Positions 54,063-62,495 of a stretch of DNA of 64,000 nt are shown here, piece by piece. The stretch spans positions 62,001 to 126,000 of the forward strand of contig NZ_LFVY01000015.1 in NCBI RefSeq assembly GCF_001050155.1. The letters run 5' to 3'. The first letter of the stretch is position 1. Every line of letters begins with the position of its first letter. The stretch comes from Nitratireductor soli (lineage in GTDB: Bacteria > Pseudomonadota > Alphaproteobacteria > Rhizobiales > Rhizobiaceae). The position numbers and the translations under genes were made by a program. The notes under the pieces were generated by a model, which saw only the letters and a list, made by a program, of their open reading frames with translations, was not told where the DNA came from and did no database searches.

Positions 54063-55151
54063 TCACGCCCGGATGTAATTCGCCGCGTCGTGCTTCTTCA
54101 TCACGTCTTCGAAGCGGCGGGCGAAGGCGTCGTCGGCGAGCTTCTTGCGGCGCTGGATGTCGGCGGTGGTCACCATGTTCTTCTCGTGCAGTTCGAGCAG
54201 GTCGCCGATGTGCCGCTGGGCGGCCGCACCGATGCCGGCCATCGTCTCCTCGGCCGTGTTGTCGACCTTCGAACCCAGCGTGTTGATGCGGTGGGCGACG
54301 TCCTGCTGGGCCGCCGTCTTCAGCGAATCCTCCAGCGCCTTGTAGAGGACGATGCGCTGCTCGGTGTCGATGGTCAGCTTGTTGATCAGCGTCGATTGCG
54401 CCGCGATCTGGTTGTTGAGCGAATCGACGAAGGTCTGGAACATCGAGGTGTAGCGCTCGAGCGTCTGGCTTTCGGCGAGCAGTTCCTGCTCCTTGGCCTG
54501 CGCCTCGTTGTAGTCGGTGGCGAGCTTGGAACGCTCGCCCTCGAGCTTCGTCCGGTCCTTCTGGTTGGTGGAGGCGGCGATGCGGTTTTCGATGTCGAGC
54601 AGCATCGGGTTCAATTCCTCGATGCGCTTCTGCGTCGTCTCGAGGCTGTCCATCGTCGCCTTGCGCCGCTCGATGACCTTGGCGAGGCTCGCTTCGGAGG
54701 TCTGGTAGCGCTCCTCCAGCACCTGCTTCTGGTCCTTCAGGATGCCGGTGATGGTGTCGGACTTGGACAGCAGCTCCTGCAGATTGCCGGCCAGCGACAT
54801 GTTGCGCACGCGCTCGGTGCGCATGCGCTGCATGCGCTGCTTGGAGAACATGCCGATGAATTTTTCCCAGGCCGTATGGGATTTCATGCTCTCGAACTCG
54901 GAACCGAAGACGTTGGTCGCGTCCTCGAGGCCGATGATCAGGTCGGCGATGTTGGTCTCCATCACCCTTTGCTGCGAAAGCACATCGGAGATGCGGGCGT
55001 TCTCGATGTCGAACTCGGCCTGGCCGATCTTCTCGTCGGTGCGCGCCAGCTTGTCGAGGACCGTGCCCGACTGCTCGATCTTCGAGCGCATATCGTCCAC
55101 CACCTCGCGCGTCCTGGCGATCTCCGTGTCGAAATTCTGCAAGGTGGCCAT
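54063..55151 (-). CDS. Coiled-coil protein of the uncharacterised cluster
   Basis: A 362-aa, highly charged protein with nearly continuous helical and coiled-coil sequence (for example LEDSLKTAAQQDVAHRINTL, TLERYTSMFQTFVDSLNNQI, DTEIARTREVVDDMRSKIEQ). No signal or membrane helix. Similar proteins are sometimes named 'cell surface protein' without evidence; TelA-like is another possibility. First gene of the cluster and thus probably the promoter-proximal one. A partner scaffold for the AAA+ ATPase would fit. Confidence 0.72.
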   Translation of the reverse strand: MATLQNFDTEIARTREVVDDMRSKIEQSGTVLDKLARTDEKIGQAEFDIENARISDVLSQQRVMETNIADLIIGLEDATNVFGSEFESMKSHTAWEKFIGMFSKQRMQRMRTERVRNMSLAGNLQELLSKSDTITGILKDQKQVLEERYQTSEASLAKVIERRKATMDSLETTQKRIEELNPMLLDIENRIAASTNQKDRTKLEGERSKLATDYNEAQAKEQELLAESQTLERYTSMFQTFVDSLNNQIAAQSTLINKLTIDTEQRIVLYKALEDSLKTAAQQDVAHRINTLGSKVDNTAEETMAGIGAAAQRHIGDLLELHEKNMVTTADIQRRKKLADDAFARRFEDVMKKHDAANYIRA

Positions 55152-55171
55152 AATGGTGCGCTCCGCAAGGG

Positions 55172-56104
55172 TCAGGGTCGCGGAAATATATGTGGCGCCG
55201 CCGACGATTGAAAGACGTTACCGGCTTCCATGCATAATTCCTCCAGCGCCGTCGATGCGGCGCTTTGCCGGCGCTCCTTGTGGCGCAGCAGGCTGAAGGC
55301 GCGCGCGCCGAGCTCGATCCCGGCGACGGACAGCATGCCGCGCTCGATCAGCGGGCTGGCGGCGGCCATCGACACGGCCGCCGCGCACGGCCCCGAGCGC
55401 ACCGCCGAAAGCACCGCCTCGTTCGAGGGAAAGGCGAGCACCACGTTGAGCCCCTGCGGATCGACGCCCATGCCGCCAAGGGCACTTTCAAAGGCGGTGC
55501 GCGTGCCCGACCCCTCCTCGCGCATGATCCAGGCGCTGCCCGAAACCAGTTCGCGCGGCGCGAGCAGTCGACCGTCCGCCCAGGGATGGCCGGGCGCCAC
55601 CACCACGGCCAGAACGTCGCGGTCGACAGTCCTGACCGCCAGCGCCGGCTCGGACACGGCCCCCTCGACGAGACCGACCTCGGCGGTGCCTTCCAGCATC
55701 GCCTCGGCCACCTGCCGCGTGTTGCCGACCGTCAGATTGAGTGCGATGCCCGGATAGCGCTCGTGAAAGCGCATCAGCACCGGCGGCAGCCAGTAGCTGG
55801 CAATGGTCTGGCTGGCGTGGATGGCGAGCGCGCCGCGCCGCAGCCCGCCGAGTTCCGACAGCATGGTCTCGGCCGAGCGCACCCGCGCCAGCGTTGCCCG
55901 CGCCTCGGCGAGGAACACATTGCCGACGCGGGTCAGCTCGATGCGCCGGCCGACGCGATGGAACAGCTCCACCCCGTAATAGCGCTCGAGCGCCTTGATG
56001 GCGGAACTGACCGCCGAAGGCGTGCGCCCGACGGCGGCGGCCGCCTGGGTCAGGTGCTCACGCTCGGCGACGGCGACGAAAATCTGCAATTGCTCGAAGG
56101 TCAT
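55172..56104 (-). CDS. LysR-family regulator, CysL/YeiE-like
   Basis: A 310-aa regulator: N-terminal HTH (FVAVAEREHLTQAAAAVGRT, PSAVSSAIKALERYYGVELF) and effector-binding domain. It is divergent from a YeiH-family exporter gene, the classical yeiE-yeiH pairing. ATG 56104 leaves the repeated ATTCGAT half-sites upstream; ATG 56149 would place one palindrome in the coding region. Confidence 0.9.
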   Translation of the reverse strand: MTFEQLQIFVAVAEREHLTQAAAAVGRTPSAVSSAIKALERYYGVELFHRVGRRIELTRVGNVFLAEARATLARVRSAETMLSELGGLRRGALAIHASQTIASYWLPPVLMRFHERYPGIALNLTVGNTRQVAEAMLEGTAEVGLVEGAVSEPALAVRTVDRDVLAVVVAPGHPWADGRLLAPRELVSGSAWIMREEGSGTRTAFESALGGMGVDPQGLNVVLAFPSNEAVLSAVRSGPCAAAVSMAAASPLIERGMLSVAGIELGARAFSLLRHKERRQSAASTALEELCMEAGNVFQSSAAPHIFPRP

Positions 56105-56123
56105 CGTGCGAAGGCCACAGCGT

Positions 56124-56166
56124 TCATTCGATTTTATCGAATGATTCATGCCATACTATTCGATAG
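56124..56166. promoter_or_regulatory. LysR/YeiH intergenic operator with three ATTCGAT half-sites
   Basis: A perfect palindrome TCATTCGAT/ATCGAATGA (56124-56144, 9-bp arms, 3-nt centre) contains two half-sites in opposite orientation; a third ATTCGAT lies at 56158-56164 within CTATTCGATAG. The two direct-orientation half-sites are 32 bp apart, about three helical turns. This fits a LysR tetramer site acting on both divergent genes. Confidence 0.6.
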
Positions 56167-56220
56167 AAGTCGACAAATGCCCGTGCGACCACAAGGCCAC
56201 CATCGCATCGGGCCGAATTC

Positions 56221-57246
56221 ATGCAGTCGCTTCGCCATCCATTTAATTTCATTCCTGGCCCTCTCCTTCCCGGCATCCTCCTGTCGGTCGGCGTTGCCGC
56301 GCTGGCGCTCGCCGCCGCCTGGGCGGAGCGCGCATTGCTGGGCGATGCGTGGCTCGAGGGGCTGGTGCTGGCGATCCTGTTCGGCGCGGCGGTCAGTTCG
56401 CTGGCCCGGCTGCATCCGGCCTTTCGCCCCGGCATCGATTTCTGCGCCAGGACGGTGCTCGAAGTGGCGATCGTCCTGCTCGGCGCATCGATCAGCGTCA
56501 CGGCGCTTGGCGAAGCGGGCTTCGGCCTGGTCGGCGGCATTGTCGGCGTGGTCTGCGTGTCGCTCGTCGCCGGCTATGCGATCAGCCGGGCGCTCGGCCT
56601 GTCGCCGCGCCTGGCGACGCTGGTCGCCTGCGGCAATTCCATCTGCGGCAATTCGGCGATCGCCGCCGCAGCCCCCGTCATCCACGCCGAATCCGACGAT
56701 GTGGCGGCGTCCCTCTCCTTCACCGCCTTCCTCAGCATCCTCGCCGTCCTGCTCCTGCCGGTGCTTTACACGCTGTTTGGCATGAGCGCCCTGCAGTCGG
56801 GCGTCTTCGCCGGCCTCACCGTCTATGCGGTGCCGCAGGTGCTGGCGGCCGCCGCCCCCGCCGGCGCGGTCGGCATCCAGATCGGCACGCTGGTCAAGCT
56901 GGTCCGCGTCCTGATGCTCGGCCCGGTGATCTTCCTGCTCGGCCTCGCCTATGGACGCCAATCGGGCAGCCGCCCGTCATTTTCCCAGATGGTGCCGTGG
57001 TTCATCCTCGGCTTCCTCGCCATGATGGCGCTGCGCTCGCTCGACCTGATCCCGGCCGCGGCCCTGCCGGTGACGGAGCACGCGTCAAGCCTGTTGACCA
57101 TCGTCGCCATGGCCGCGCTCGGCCTGACGGTCGACGTCAGGAGCGTGATGAAAACCGGCGGCCGTGTCGTGCTGGCAGCCCTTCTGTCGCTCGGCGCGCT
57201 CGGGCTGATCAGCTACGCGCTGATCCGTTTCCTCGGCATCGCCTGA
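56221..57246 (+). CDS. YeiH/UPF0324-family putative sulfate/anion exporter
   Basis: A 341-aa membrane protein with ten or so helices; the family signature is VACGNSICGNSAIAAAAPVI (about 135-160), with a long N-terminal membrane part. YeiH proteins are predicted to export sulfate or sulfite-related ions. It is controlled in all likelihood by the divergent LysR. The start 56221 gives MQSLRHPFNFIPGPLLPGIL; a weak ribosome site is present. Confidence 0.9.
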   Translation: MQSLRHPFNFIPGPLLPGILLSVGVAALALAAAWAERALLGDAWLEGLVLAILFGAAVSSLARLHPAFRPGIDFCARTVLEVAIVLLGASISVTALGEAGFGLVGGIVGVVCVSLVAGYAISRALGLSPRLATLVACGNSICGNSAIAAAAPVIHAESDDVAASLSFTAFLSILAVLLLPVLYTLFGMSALQSGVFAGLTVYAVPQVLAAAAPAGAVGIQIGTLVKLVRVLMLGPVIFLLGLAYGRQSGSRPSFSQMVPWFILGFLAMMALRSLDLIPAAALPVTEHASSLLTIVAMAALGLTVDVRSVMKTGGRVVLAALLSLGALGLISYALIRFLGIA

Positions 57247-57252
57247 CGCGCC

Positions 57253-57879
57253 TCATTCGGCGCCGAGCGCGCTGCCGGCAAAGCCGACCAGGTCCTCGGC
57301 GCGCCAGCGGCCCATCTCCTCCTCCCAGTGCCGGCGGCACAGGGAGACGTAGACATCCTTGCCGATGGCCACCTGGGCGCCCTTCTTCGCCACCTTGCCG
57401 TCCGGCCCGAGCCGCACGACCATGGTCGCCTTGCGGCCGCAGCGGCAGATGGTGCGCACCTCGCGCAATTCGTCGGCCAGCGCCAGGAGCGCCTGCGAGC
57501 CGGAAAACAGATTGCCCTGGAAATCGGTCCTCAGCCCGTAGCACATGACGGGAATGCCGAGCCGGTCGGCGACCCGCGCCAACTGCCAGGCCTGATCCTC
57601 GGTCAGGAACTGCGCCTCGTCGACGAACACGCAATGGACGCTCGTGTGGTCGTGATGCTCGGCGATGCGGGCATAGAGATCGTCGCCGTCGCGGAACATT
57701 TCGGCATCCGCCTCGAGCCCGATGCGCGAGGAAATATAGCCCGTGTCTTCCTTCTGGTAGTGGCCGGCGACGAACAGCATCGTCGCCATGCCGCGCTCGC
57801 GGTAATTGTACGACGCCTGCAGGAGCATGGTCGTCTTGCCGGCATTCATCGTCGCATAGTGGAAGTAGAGTTTGGCCAT
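57253..57879 (-). CDS. tdk: Thymidine kinase
   Basis: A 208-aa type II thymidine kinase: P-loop ATMNAGKTTMLLQ, HYQKEDTGYISSRIGLEADA, catalytic region VFVDEAQFLTEDQAWQLARV, Zn site TICRCGRKATM with a second pair in VSLCRRHW. ATG 57879 (MAKLYFHYATMNAGK) is preferred. It converges on the YeiH gene with a 6-nt gap and is divergent from choX, sharing the twin-palindrome region. Confidence 0.94.
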   Translation of the reverse strand: MAKLYFHYATMNAGKTTMLLQASYNYRERGMATMLFVAGHYQKEDTGYISSRIGLEADAEMFRDGDDLYARIAEHHDHTSVHCVFVDEAQFLTEDQAWQLARVADRLGIPVMCYGLRTDFQGNLFSGSQALLALADELREVRTICRCGRKATMVVRLGPDGKVAKKGAQVAIGKDVYVSLCRRHWEEEMGRWRAEDLVGFAGSALGAE

Positions 57880-57913
57880 TGCCCGTGCCGCTGCCAAGTC
57901 CTGATGGTCTGAC

Positions 57914-57940
57914 CGAAACAGATGGGAACCATCTGTTTCG
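57914..57940. promoter_or_regulatory. Palindrome 1 of the twin pair between tdk and choX
   Basis: CGAAACAGATGG (57914-57925) pairs with CCATCTGTTTCG (57929-57940) around GAA: perfect 12-bp arms. It shares the core AACAGATGG-NNN-CCATCTGTT with palindrome 2, whose centre is 69 bp away. It begins 34 nt upstream of the tdk start. Confidence 0.75.
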
Positions 57941-57982
57941 ATAAATCAGCCCACAAGCTATTGATCCGGTGGGGCGATTTTT

Positions 57983-58009
57983 CCCAACAGATGGGTACCA
58001 TCTGTTGGG
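57983..58009. promoter_or_regulatory. Palindrome 2 of the twin pair between tdk and choX
   Basis: CCCAACAGATGG (57983-57994) pairs with CCATCTGTTGGG (57998-58009) around GTA: perfect 12-bp arms. Core identical to palindrome 1, but outer bases differ compensatorily on both sides, so symmetry has been maintained. Confidence 0.75.
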
Positions 58010-58261
58010 GCCGCACCACGAGTGTGATTGCCTCCCATAAACAACACCTGACCGGCCAAGGAAACGCCTGGCCGCGCGTCATCCACGGGATTGCGCGTCG
58101 CAAACCGCCGCCTGCGCGGCGCAGACGGACCGCCCTTTGGGCTTGCGGCTGGCCCGAAATGGTGGTTGCCTTTGAGCAAGCAATAAAAACCGGCTAAGGC
58201 GCGTCCTTCGCCGCCCGAAGAATCGCAAAGAATTACAAAAGAATCACAGAGGAGAGCAGCC

Positions 58262-59209
58262 ATGTTATCGAGCCGCCAGGCAACCATCGTTCTTGGACTT
58301 GCGGTCAATTTTGCCGCCGGCGCGGCCCTCGCCGCCGATCCGGAAGCCTGCAAGTCCGTCACCTTCTCCGATGTCGGCTGGACCGACATCACCGCCACCA
58401 CCGCCACCGCCACCGTGCTGCTCGAAGGGCTTGGCTATGCGCCCGAGACGCAGGTCCTCTCCGTGCCTGTCACCTATGCCTCGATGAAGAACAAGGACAT
58501 CGACGTCTTCCTCGGCAACTGGATGCCGACCATGGAGGCCGACATCGCCCCCTACCGCGAAGACGGCACGGTGGAGACGCTGGTGACCAATCTGGAAGGC
58601 GCGAAATACACGCTGGCCGTGCCGAAATACACCTATGACGCCGGCCTGAAGAGCTTTGCCGACATCGCCAAATTCGCCGACAAGCTGGATGGCAAGATCT
58701 ACGGCATCGAGCCGGGCAATGACGGCAACCGGCTGATCCTCGACATGATCGAGGGCGACACGTTCGGCCTGAAGGATTTCGATCTGGTCGAAAGCTCCGA
58801 GGCCGGCATGCTGTCGCAGGTGCGCCGCGCGGCCGGCGCAAAGCAGGACGTGGTCTTCCTCGGCTGGGAGCCGCATCCGATGAACGCCAACATCGAGATG
58901 GCCTATCTGGAAGGCGGCGACGATGTGTTCGGCCCGAACTACGGCGGCGCCACGGTCCACACCAACACCCGCGCGGGGCTGGCCACCGACTGCCCCAATC
59001 TGGGCAAGCTGCTGAACAACATGGTCTTCTCGCTGCAGATGGAAAACGAGATCATGGGCAAGATCCTCGATGACGGGCAGGAGCCGCAGAAGGCTGCGAC
59101 CGAATGGCTGAAGGCCAATCCGGACGCCATCACGCCCTGGCTGGACGGCGTGACGACATTCGCCGGCGAGCCCGGCCTCGACGCCGTGAAGGCGCATCTG
59201 GGAATGTAA
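58262..59209 (+). CDS. choX: Choline ABC transporter, periplasmic binding protein
   Basis: A 315-aa substrate-binding protein with Sec signal peptide (cleavage after ALA, about residue 25). It keeps the choline-binding set of Sinorhizobium ChoX, shifted by three positions: Trp40, Asp42, Trp87, Tyr116, Asn153 and Trp202, an aromatic cage for the quaternary ammonium. GAGGAGAGC precedes the ATG. First gene of choXWV. Choline or acetylcholine uptake for osmoprotection or catabolism is expected. Confidence 0.94.
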   Translation: MLSSRQATIVLGLAVNFAAGAALAADPEACKSVTFSDVGWTDITATTATATVLLEGLGYAPETQVLSVPVTYASMKNKDIDVFLGNWMPTMEADIAPYREDGTVETLVTNLEGAKYTLAVPKYTYDAGLKSFADIAKFADKLDGKIYGIEPGNDGNRLILDMIEGDTFGLKDFDLVESSEAGMLSQVRRAAGAKQDVVFLGWEPHPMNANIEMAYLEGGDDVFGPNYGGATVHTNTRAGLATDCPNLGKLLNNMVFSLQMENEIMGKILDDGQEPQKAATEWLKANPDAITPWLDGVTTFAGEPGLDAVKAHLGM

Positions 59210-59230
59210 TCATCAGTATGCGGGCGCCCG

Positions 59231-59346
59231 CCCCTCAACCTTACCCTCTCCCCGTGAACGGGGAGAGGGGGACGCCGACGTCGCAGCAAGCTTCCTTCTC
59301 CCCGCAGGCGGGGAGAAGGGTGCGCAGCACGCAGGCGGATGAGGGG
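59231..59346. repeat. Nested palindromic element between choX and choW
   Basis: Two hairpins, CCCTCTCCCCGT/ACGGGGAGAGGG (59246-59271) and CCTTCTCCCCGC/CGGGGAGAAGG (about 59300-59326), are enclosed by GCCCCTC/GAGGGGC at the ends. Such repeats within ABC operons often stabilise or end the binding-protein mRNA, giving more binding protein than permease. Confidence 0.75.
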
Positions 59347-59396
59347 CAGACCGCACCTGCACAAAGGAACTCCACCAAAAGGAATCCCCTCCGCCC

Positions 59397-60251
59397 ATGG
59401 ACCCGCTCTCCGCATGGATCGCAGACTGGAAAATCCCCATCGGCCGATGGGGCCGTGACTTCTTCGATTTCCTGACGACCAACTTCGCCTGGGTCTTCGA
59501 CACGCTGGCCGATGTGTTGGCCAGCATCCTCGATGCCTTCGTCGATCTGCTGCTGGCGGTTCCACCGATCCTGCTGGTGCTGATCGTCGCTGCAATCGCC
59601 TATGCGCTGCAGCGCTCCTGGAAACTGGCAATTGCCGTGGCCCTCGGCCTGCTCTTCATCATCAATCAGGGACTGTGGAAGGAGACCATCGAGACGCTGG
59701 TGCTGGTGGTCGCCGCCGCCACCGTATCCATGGCCATCGGCGTGCCGGTCGGCATATGGGCGGCGCACAACCCGCGGGTCTACAAGGTACTGCGCCCCGT
59801 TCTGGACCTCATGCAGACCTTGCCGACTTTCGTCTATCTGATTCCCGTTCTTATTCTTTTCGGCCTCGGCGCCGCCCCCGGCCTGATCGTCACCGTCATC
59901 TTCGCCGCCCCCGCCCCCATTCGCCTGACCTATCTCGGCATCACCTCCGTGCCGCAGCCGATGCTGGAAGCCGGCCAGGCGTTCGGCGCGACGAAGCGGC
60001 AATTGCTGTGGAAGGTGGAACTGCCGGCCGCCCTGCCCTCGATCATGGCCGGGCTGACCCAGTGCATCATGCTGTCGCTGTCGATGGTGGTCATCGCCGC
60101 GCTGATCGGTGCCGACGGGCTCGGCAAGCCGGTGGTCAGGGCGCTGAACTCGGTCAACATCCCGCTTGGGCTCGAGGCGGGGCTGGCCATCGTCGTTCTG
60201 GCGATCATCCTCGACCGCATCGCCCGCATCGAGCGGGGGAGCGACCGATGA
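59397..60251 (+). CDS. choW: Choline ABC transporter, permease
   Basis: A 284-aa membrane component with about seven helices and the EAA-type loop (EAGQAFGATKRQLLWKVELP, then IMAGLTQCIMLSLSMVVIAA and ADGLGKPVV). It is of the OpuAB/ProW type. Its TGA overlaps the choV start (ATGA), and it is separated from choX by the palindromic element. Confidence 0.94.
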   Translation: MDPLSAWIADWKIPIGRWGRDFFDFLTTNFAWVFDTLADVLASILDAFVDLLLAVPPILLVLIVAAIAYALQRSWKLAIAVALGLLFIINQGLWKETIETLVLVVAAATVSMAIGVPVGIWAAHNPRVYKVLRPVLDLMQTLPTFVYLIPVLILFGLGAAPGLIVTVIFAAPAPIRLTYLGITSVPQPMLEAGQAFGATKRQLLWKVELPAALPSIMAGLTQCIMLSLSMVVIAALIGADGLGKPVVRALNSVNIPLGLEAGLAIVVLAIILDRIARIERGSDR

Positions 60252-61435
60252 CCACGGCAGTGAATTTTCAACAGGTGGACATCCTGTTCGGCACCGATCG
60301 GCAAAGGGCCGACGCGCTGCCGCTGGTCGATGCCGGCAAGAGCCGCGCCGACATCCTGGCCGAGACCGGCGCAGTGCTCGGCTGCGCCGGTTGCGACCTG
60401 ACGGTCGAGCGCGGCGAGATTTCCGTGCTGATGGGGCTTTCGGGTTCGGGCAAATCGACCCTTTTGCGCGCCGTCAACCGGCTCAACACCGTGGCGCGCG
60501 GCCATGTCACCGTGCATGACGGCGACTGGCAGGCCGATGTCGTGACCTGCTCGCAAGCGGAGCTCAGGAAAATCCGCCGCGAATGCGTGGCGATGGTGTT
60601 CCAGCAATTCGCCCTTTTGCCCTGGCGCACCGTGGCGGAAAACGTCGGCTTCGGCCTGGAACTGGCCGGTGTGCCCGCCAGGGAGCGCACCGAGCGCGTC
60701 ATGGCGCAGCTCGAACTGGTGCATCTCACCGACTGGGCCGGCAAATACGCGCACGAATTGTCCGGCGGCATGCAGCAGCGCGTCGGCCTCGCCCGCGCCT
60801 TCGCCACACAGGCGCCGATCCTGCTGATGGACGAGCCTTTCTCGGCGCTCGATCCGCTGATCCGCACCAAGCTGCAGGACGAGCTGCTGGAACTCCAGGA
60901 CCGGCTGAAGAAGACGATCCTCTTCGTCAGCCACGATCTGGAGGAGGCCCTGAAGATCGGCAACCGCATCTCGATCATGGAGGGTGGCCGCATCGTCCAG
61001 ACCGGCACGCCGGAGGACATCGTCCTGCGGCCGGAAAACGATTACGTCCGCGACTTCATCGCCAATGTGAACCCGCTCTCGGTGCTGACGGCGTGGAACG
61101 TGATGCGCGACGTGCGCGACCTGGAGGCGGCGGGCGACGGCTGGATGTGGCTCGACCGTCGCCAGACGACCCGCTTCAAGCTCGACGCCAACATGCTGGT
61201 GATCGACGCCGAGCGCAATGGCGCGCCGGCCATCTGGGTCTCCTGCGACAACATGGAGAAGATGCCGGAAGACAGGCCGAAGGTCTATTGGGCCACCGCC
61301 GGCACGCCGCTGAAGACGGTGATGCAGGCCATGCACCAGTCGCAGACCGCACCGGTCGCGCTGTTCGACGAGGCCTCGCGCTTTGTCGGCGCCATCGGCA
61401 TCCGCGATGTGCTGAGGGCGGTGATCAGGCGGTAG
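60248..61435 (+). CDS. choV: Choline ABC transporter, ATP-binding protein
   Basis: A 395-aa ATPase of the ProV/OpuAA type: Walker A MGLSGSGKSTLLRAVNRL, Q-loop MVFQQFALLPWRT, signature HELSGGMQQRVGLARAFATQ, Walker B ILLMDEPFSALDPL, H-loop FVSHDLEEAL. The C-terminal 110 residues form a pair of CBS-like modules that may sense osmolarity. ATGA coupling to choW confirms the operon. Confidence 0.95.
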   Translation: MTTAVNFQQVDILFGTDRQRADALPLVDAGKSRADILAETGAVLGCAGCDLTVERGEISVLMGLSGSGKSTLLRAVNRLNTVARGHVTVHDGDWQADVVTCSQAELRKIRRECVAMVFQQFALLPWRTVAENVGFGLELAGVPARERTERVMAQLELVHLTDWAGKYAHELSGGMQQRVGLARAFATQAPILLMDEPFSALDPLIRTKLQDELLELQDRLKKTILFVSHDLEEALKIGNRISIMEGGRIVQTGTPEDIVLRPENDYVRDFIANVNPLSVLTAWNVMRDVRDLEAAGDGWMWLDRRQTTRFKLDANMLVIDAERNGAPAIWVSCDNMEKMPEDRPKVYWATAGTPLKTVMQAMHQSQTAPVALFDEASRFVGAIGIRDVLRAVIRR

Positions 61436-61726
61436 TGTGGGAACGACACCCCCTTCGTCATCCCGGCCGAGCGAAGCGAGAGCCGGGACCCATTGAGAAG
61501 CGCGGACGTTCTCCGCAGCGGGCGGGGCAGTGCCGACATGCGCCAAGGTGAGAACCGGGTAGCGCTTTACGTTGCTCGTCCAATAGGCCCCGGATAGCCC
61601 TCACGGGCTTCCGGGGTGACGAAGGGAACCGTCGGATGAGCGTCAACCGTCGCTCTTTGTTCCACCTTCCCCGATGCGAGAAGCCCCGCTACTGTGCCCG
61701 CATCTTAACCCAAGGGAGACCAGTTC
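61436..61726. other. Repeat-filled gap between choV and the SDR gene
   Basis: No gene is seen. It contains two palindromic units: CCCGG...CCGGG around GAGCGAAGCGAG at about 61464-61491, and CCCCGGA/GCCC/GGGC/CCGGGG at 61588-61616, similar in style to the unit at 20641. Their positions suggest a terminator for choV. Confidence 0.6.
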
Positions 61727-62488
61727 ATGAATCCATCCGGCATTGTTGCGATCGTCACGGGCGGCGGCTCGGGGCTTGGCGAGGCCACGGCGCGGGCGCT
61801 GGCGGCGAAGGGCGCGAAGATCGCGATTGCCGATGTGGGCATGGAGCGGGCCGAGAACGTGGCGGCCGATCTGGGCGGCATCGCCGTCAAATGCGACGTG
61901 ACCAGCGCCGAGGATGGCGAGAACGCCATCAGGACGGTGAGCGAGAAGCTCGGCGGGCCACGCATCCTCGTCAATTGCGCCGGCATCGCCATCGCCGTCA
62001 AGACGGTCGGCAAGGACGGCCCGCACCCGCTCGACCTTTATCGCAAGGTCATCGAGATCAATCTGATCGGCTCGTTCAACATGATCCGCCTGTTTGCCGC
62101 AAAGGCGCAGGAGCTGGACCCGCTCGAGGGCGGTGAGCGCGGCGTCATCATCAACACCGCCTCGGTGGCCGCCTTCGACGGCCAGGTCGGCCAGGCCGCC
62201 TATTCCTCGTCGAAGGGCGGCATTGTCGGCATGACCCTGCCGATCGCCCGCGACCTGTCGCGCGCCGGCATCCGCGTCTGCACCATCGCGCCGGGCATCT
62301 TCAAGACGCCGATGATGGCTGGCCTGCCGGAAGACGCCCAGGCATCGCTCGGCCAACAGGTGCCGTTCCCGCCACGGCTCGGCGAACCTTCCGAATATGC
62401 CAGCCTCGCCTGCCACATCGTCGAGAACCAGATGCTGAACGGCGAGACGATCCGCCTCGACGGCGCCATCCGCATGGCGCCCCGATAG
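61727..62488 (+). CDS. SDR-family 3-hydroxyacyl-CoA dehydrogenase type 2-like
   Basis: A 253-aa short-chain dehydrogenase: nucleotide motif [24 protein letters not shown]-like VNCAGIA, active Ser in [10 protein letters not shown] and the Y-x-x-x-K catalytic pair in [22 protein letters not shown]. Overall it resembles human HSD17B10-type 3-hydroxyacyl-CoA dehydrogenases. A CaiB/BaiF gene follows 7 nt after the stop, so both likely act on CoA thioesters. GGGAG lies upstream of the ATG. Confidence 0.9.
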   Translation: MNPSGIVAIVTGGGSGLGEATARALAAKGAKIAIADVGMERAENVAADLGGIAVKCDVTSAEDGENAIRTVSEKLGGPRILVNCAGIAIAVKTVGKDGPHPLDLYRKVIEINLIGSFNMIRLFAAKAQELDPLEGGERGVIINTASVAAFDGQVGQAAYSSSKGGIVGMTLPIARDLSRAGIRVCTIAPGIFKTPMMAGLPEDAQASLGQQVPFPPRLGEPSEYASLACHIVENQMLNGETIRLDGAIRMAPR

Positions 62489-62495
62489 GACGGGC

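Noticed and set aside
53833-54066. 77-codon minus-strand ORF between coiled-coil and 382-aa genes
   Set aside because: It is encoded by the inverted GC-rich repeat pair and resembles translated repeat rather than a protein.
59104-59475. ORF across the choX-choW gap
   Set aside because: It is made of the palindromic element and frame-shifted choX/choW sequence.
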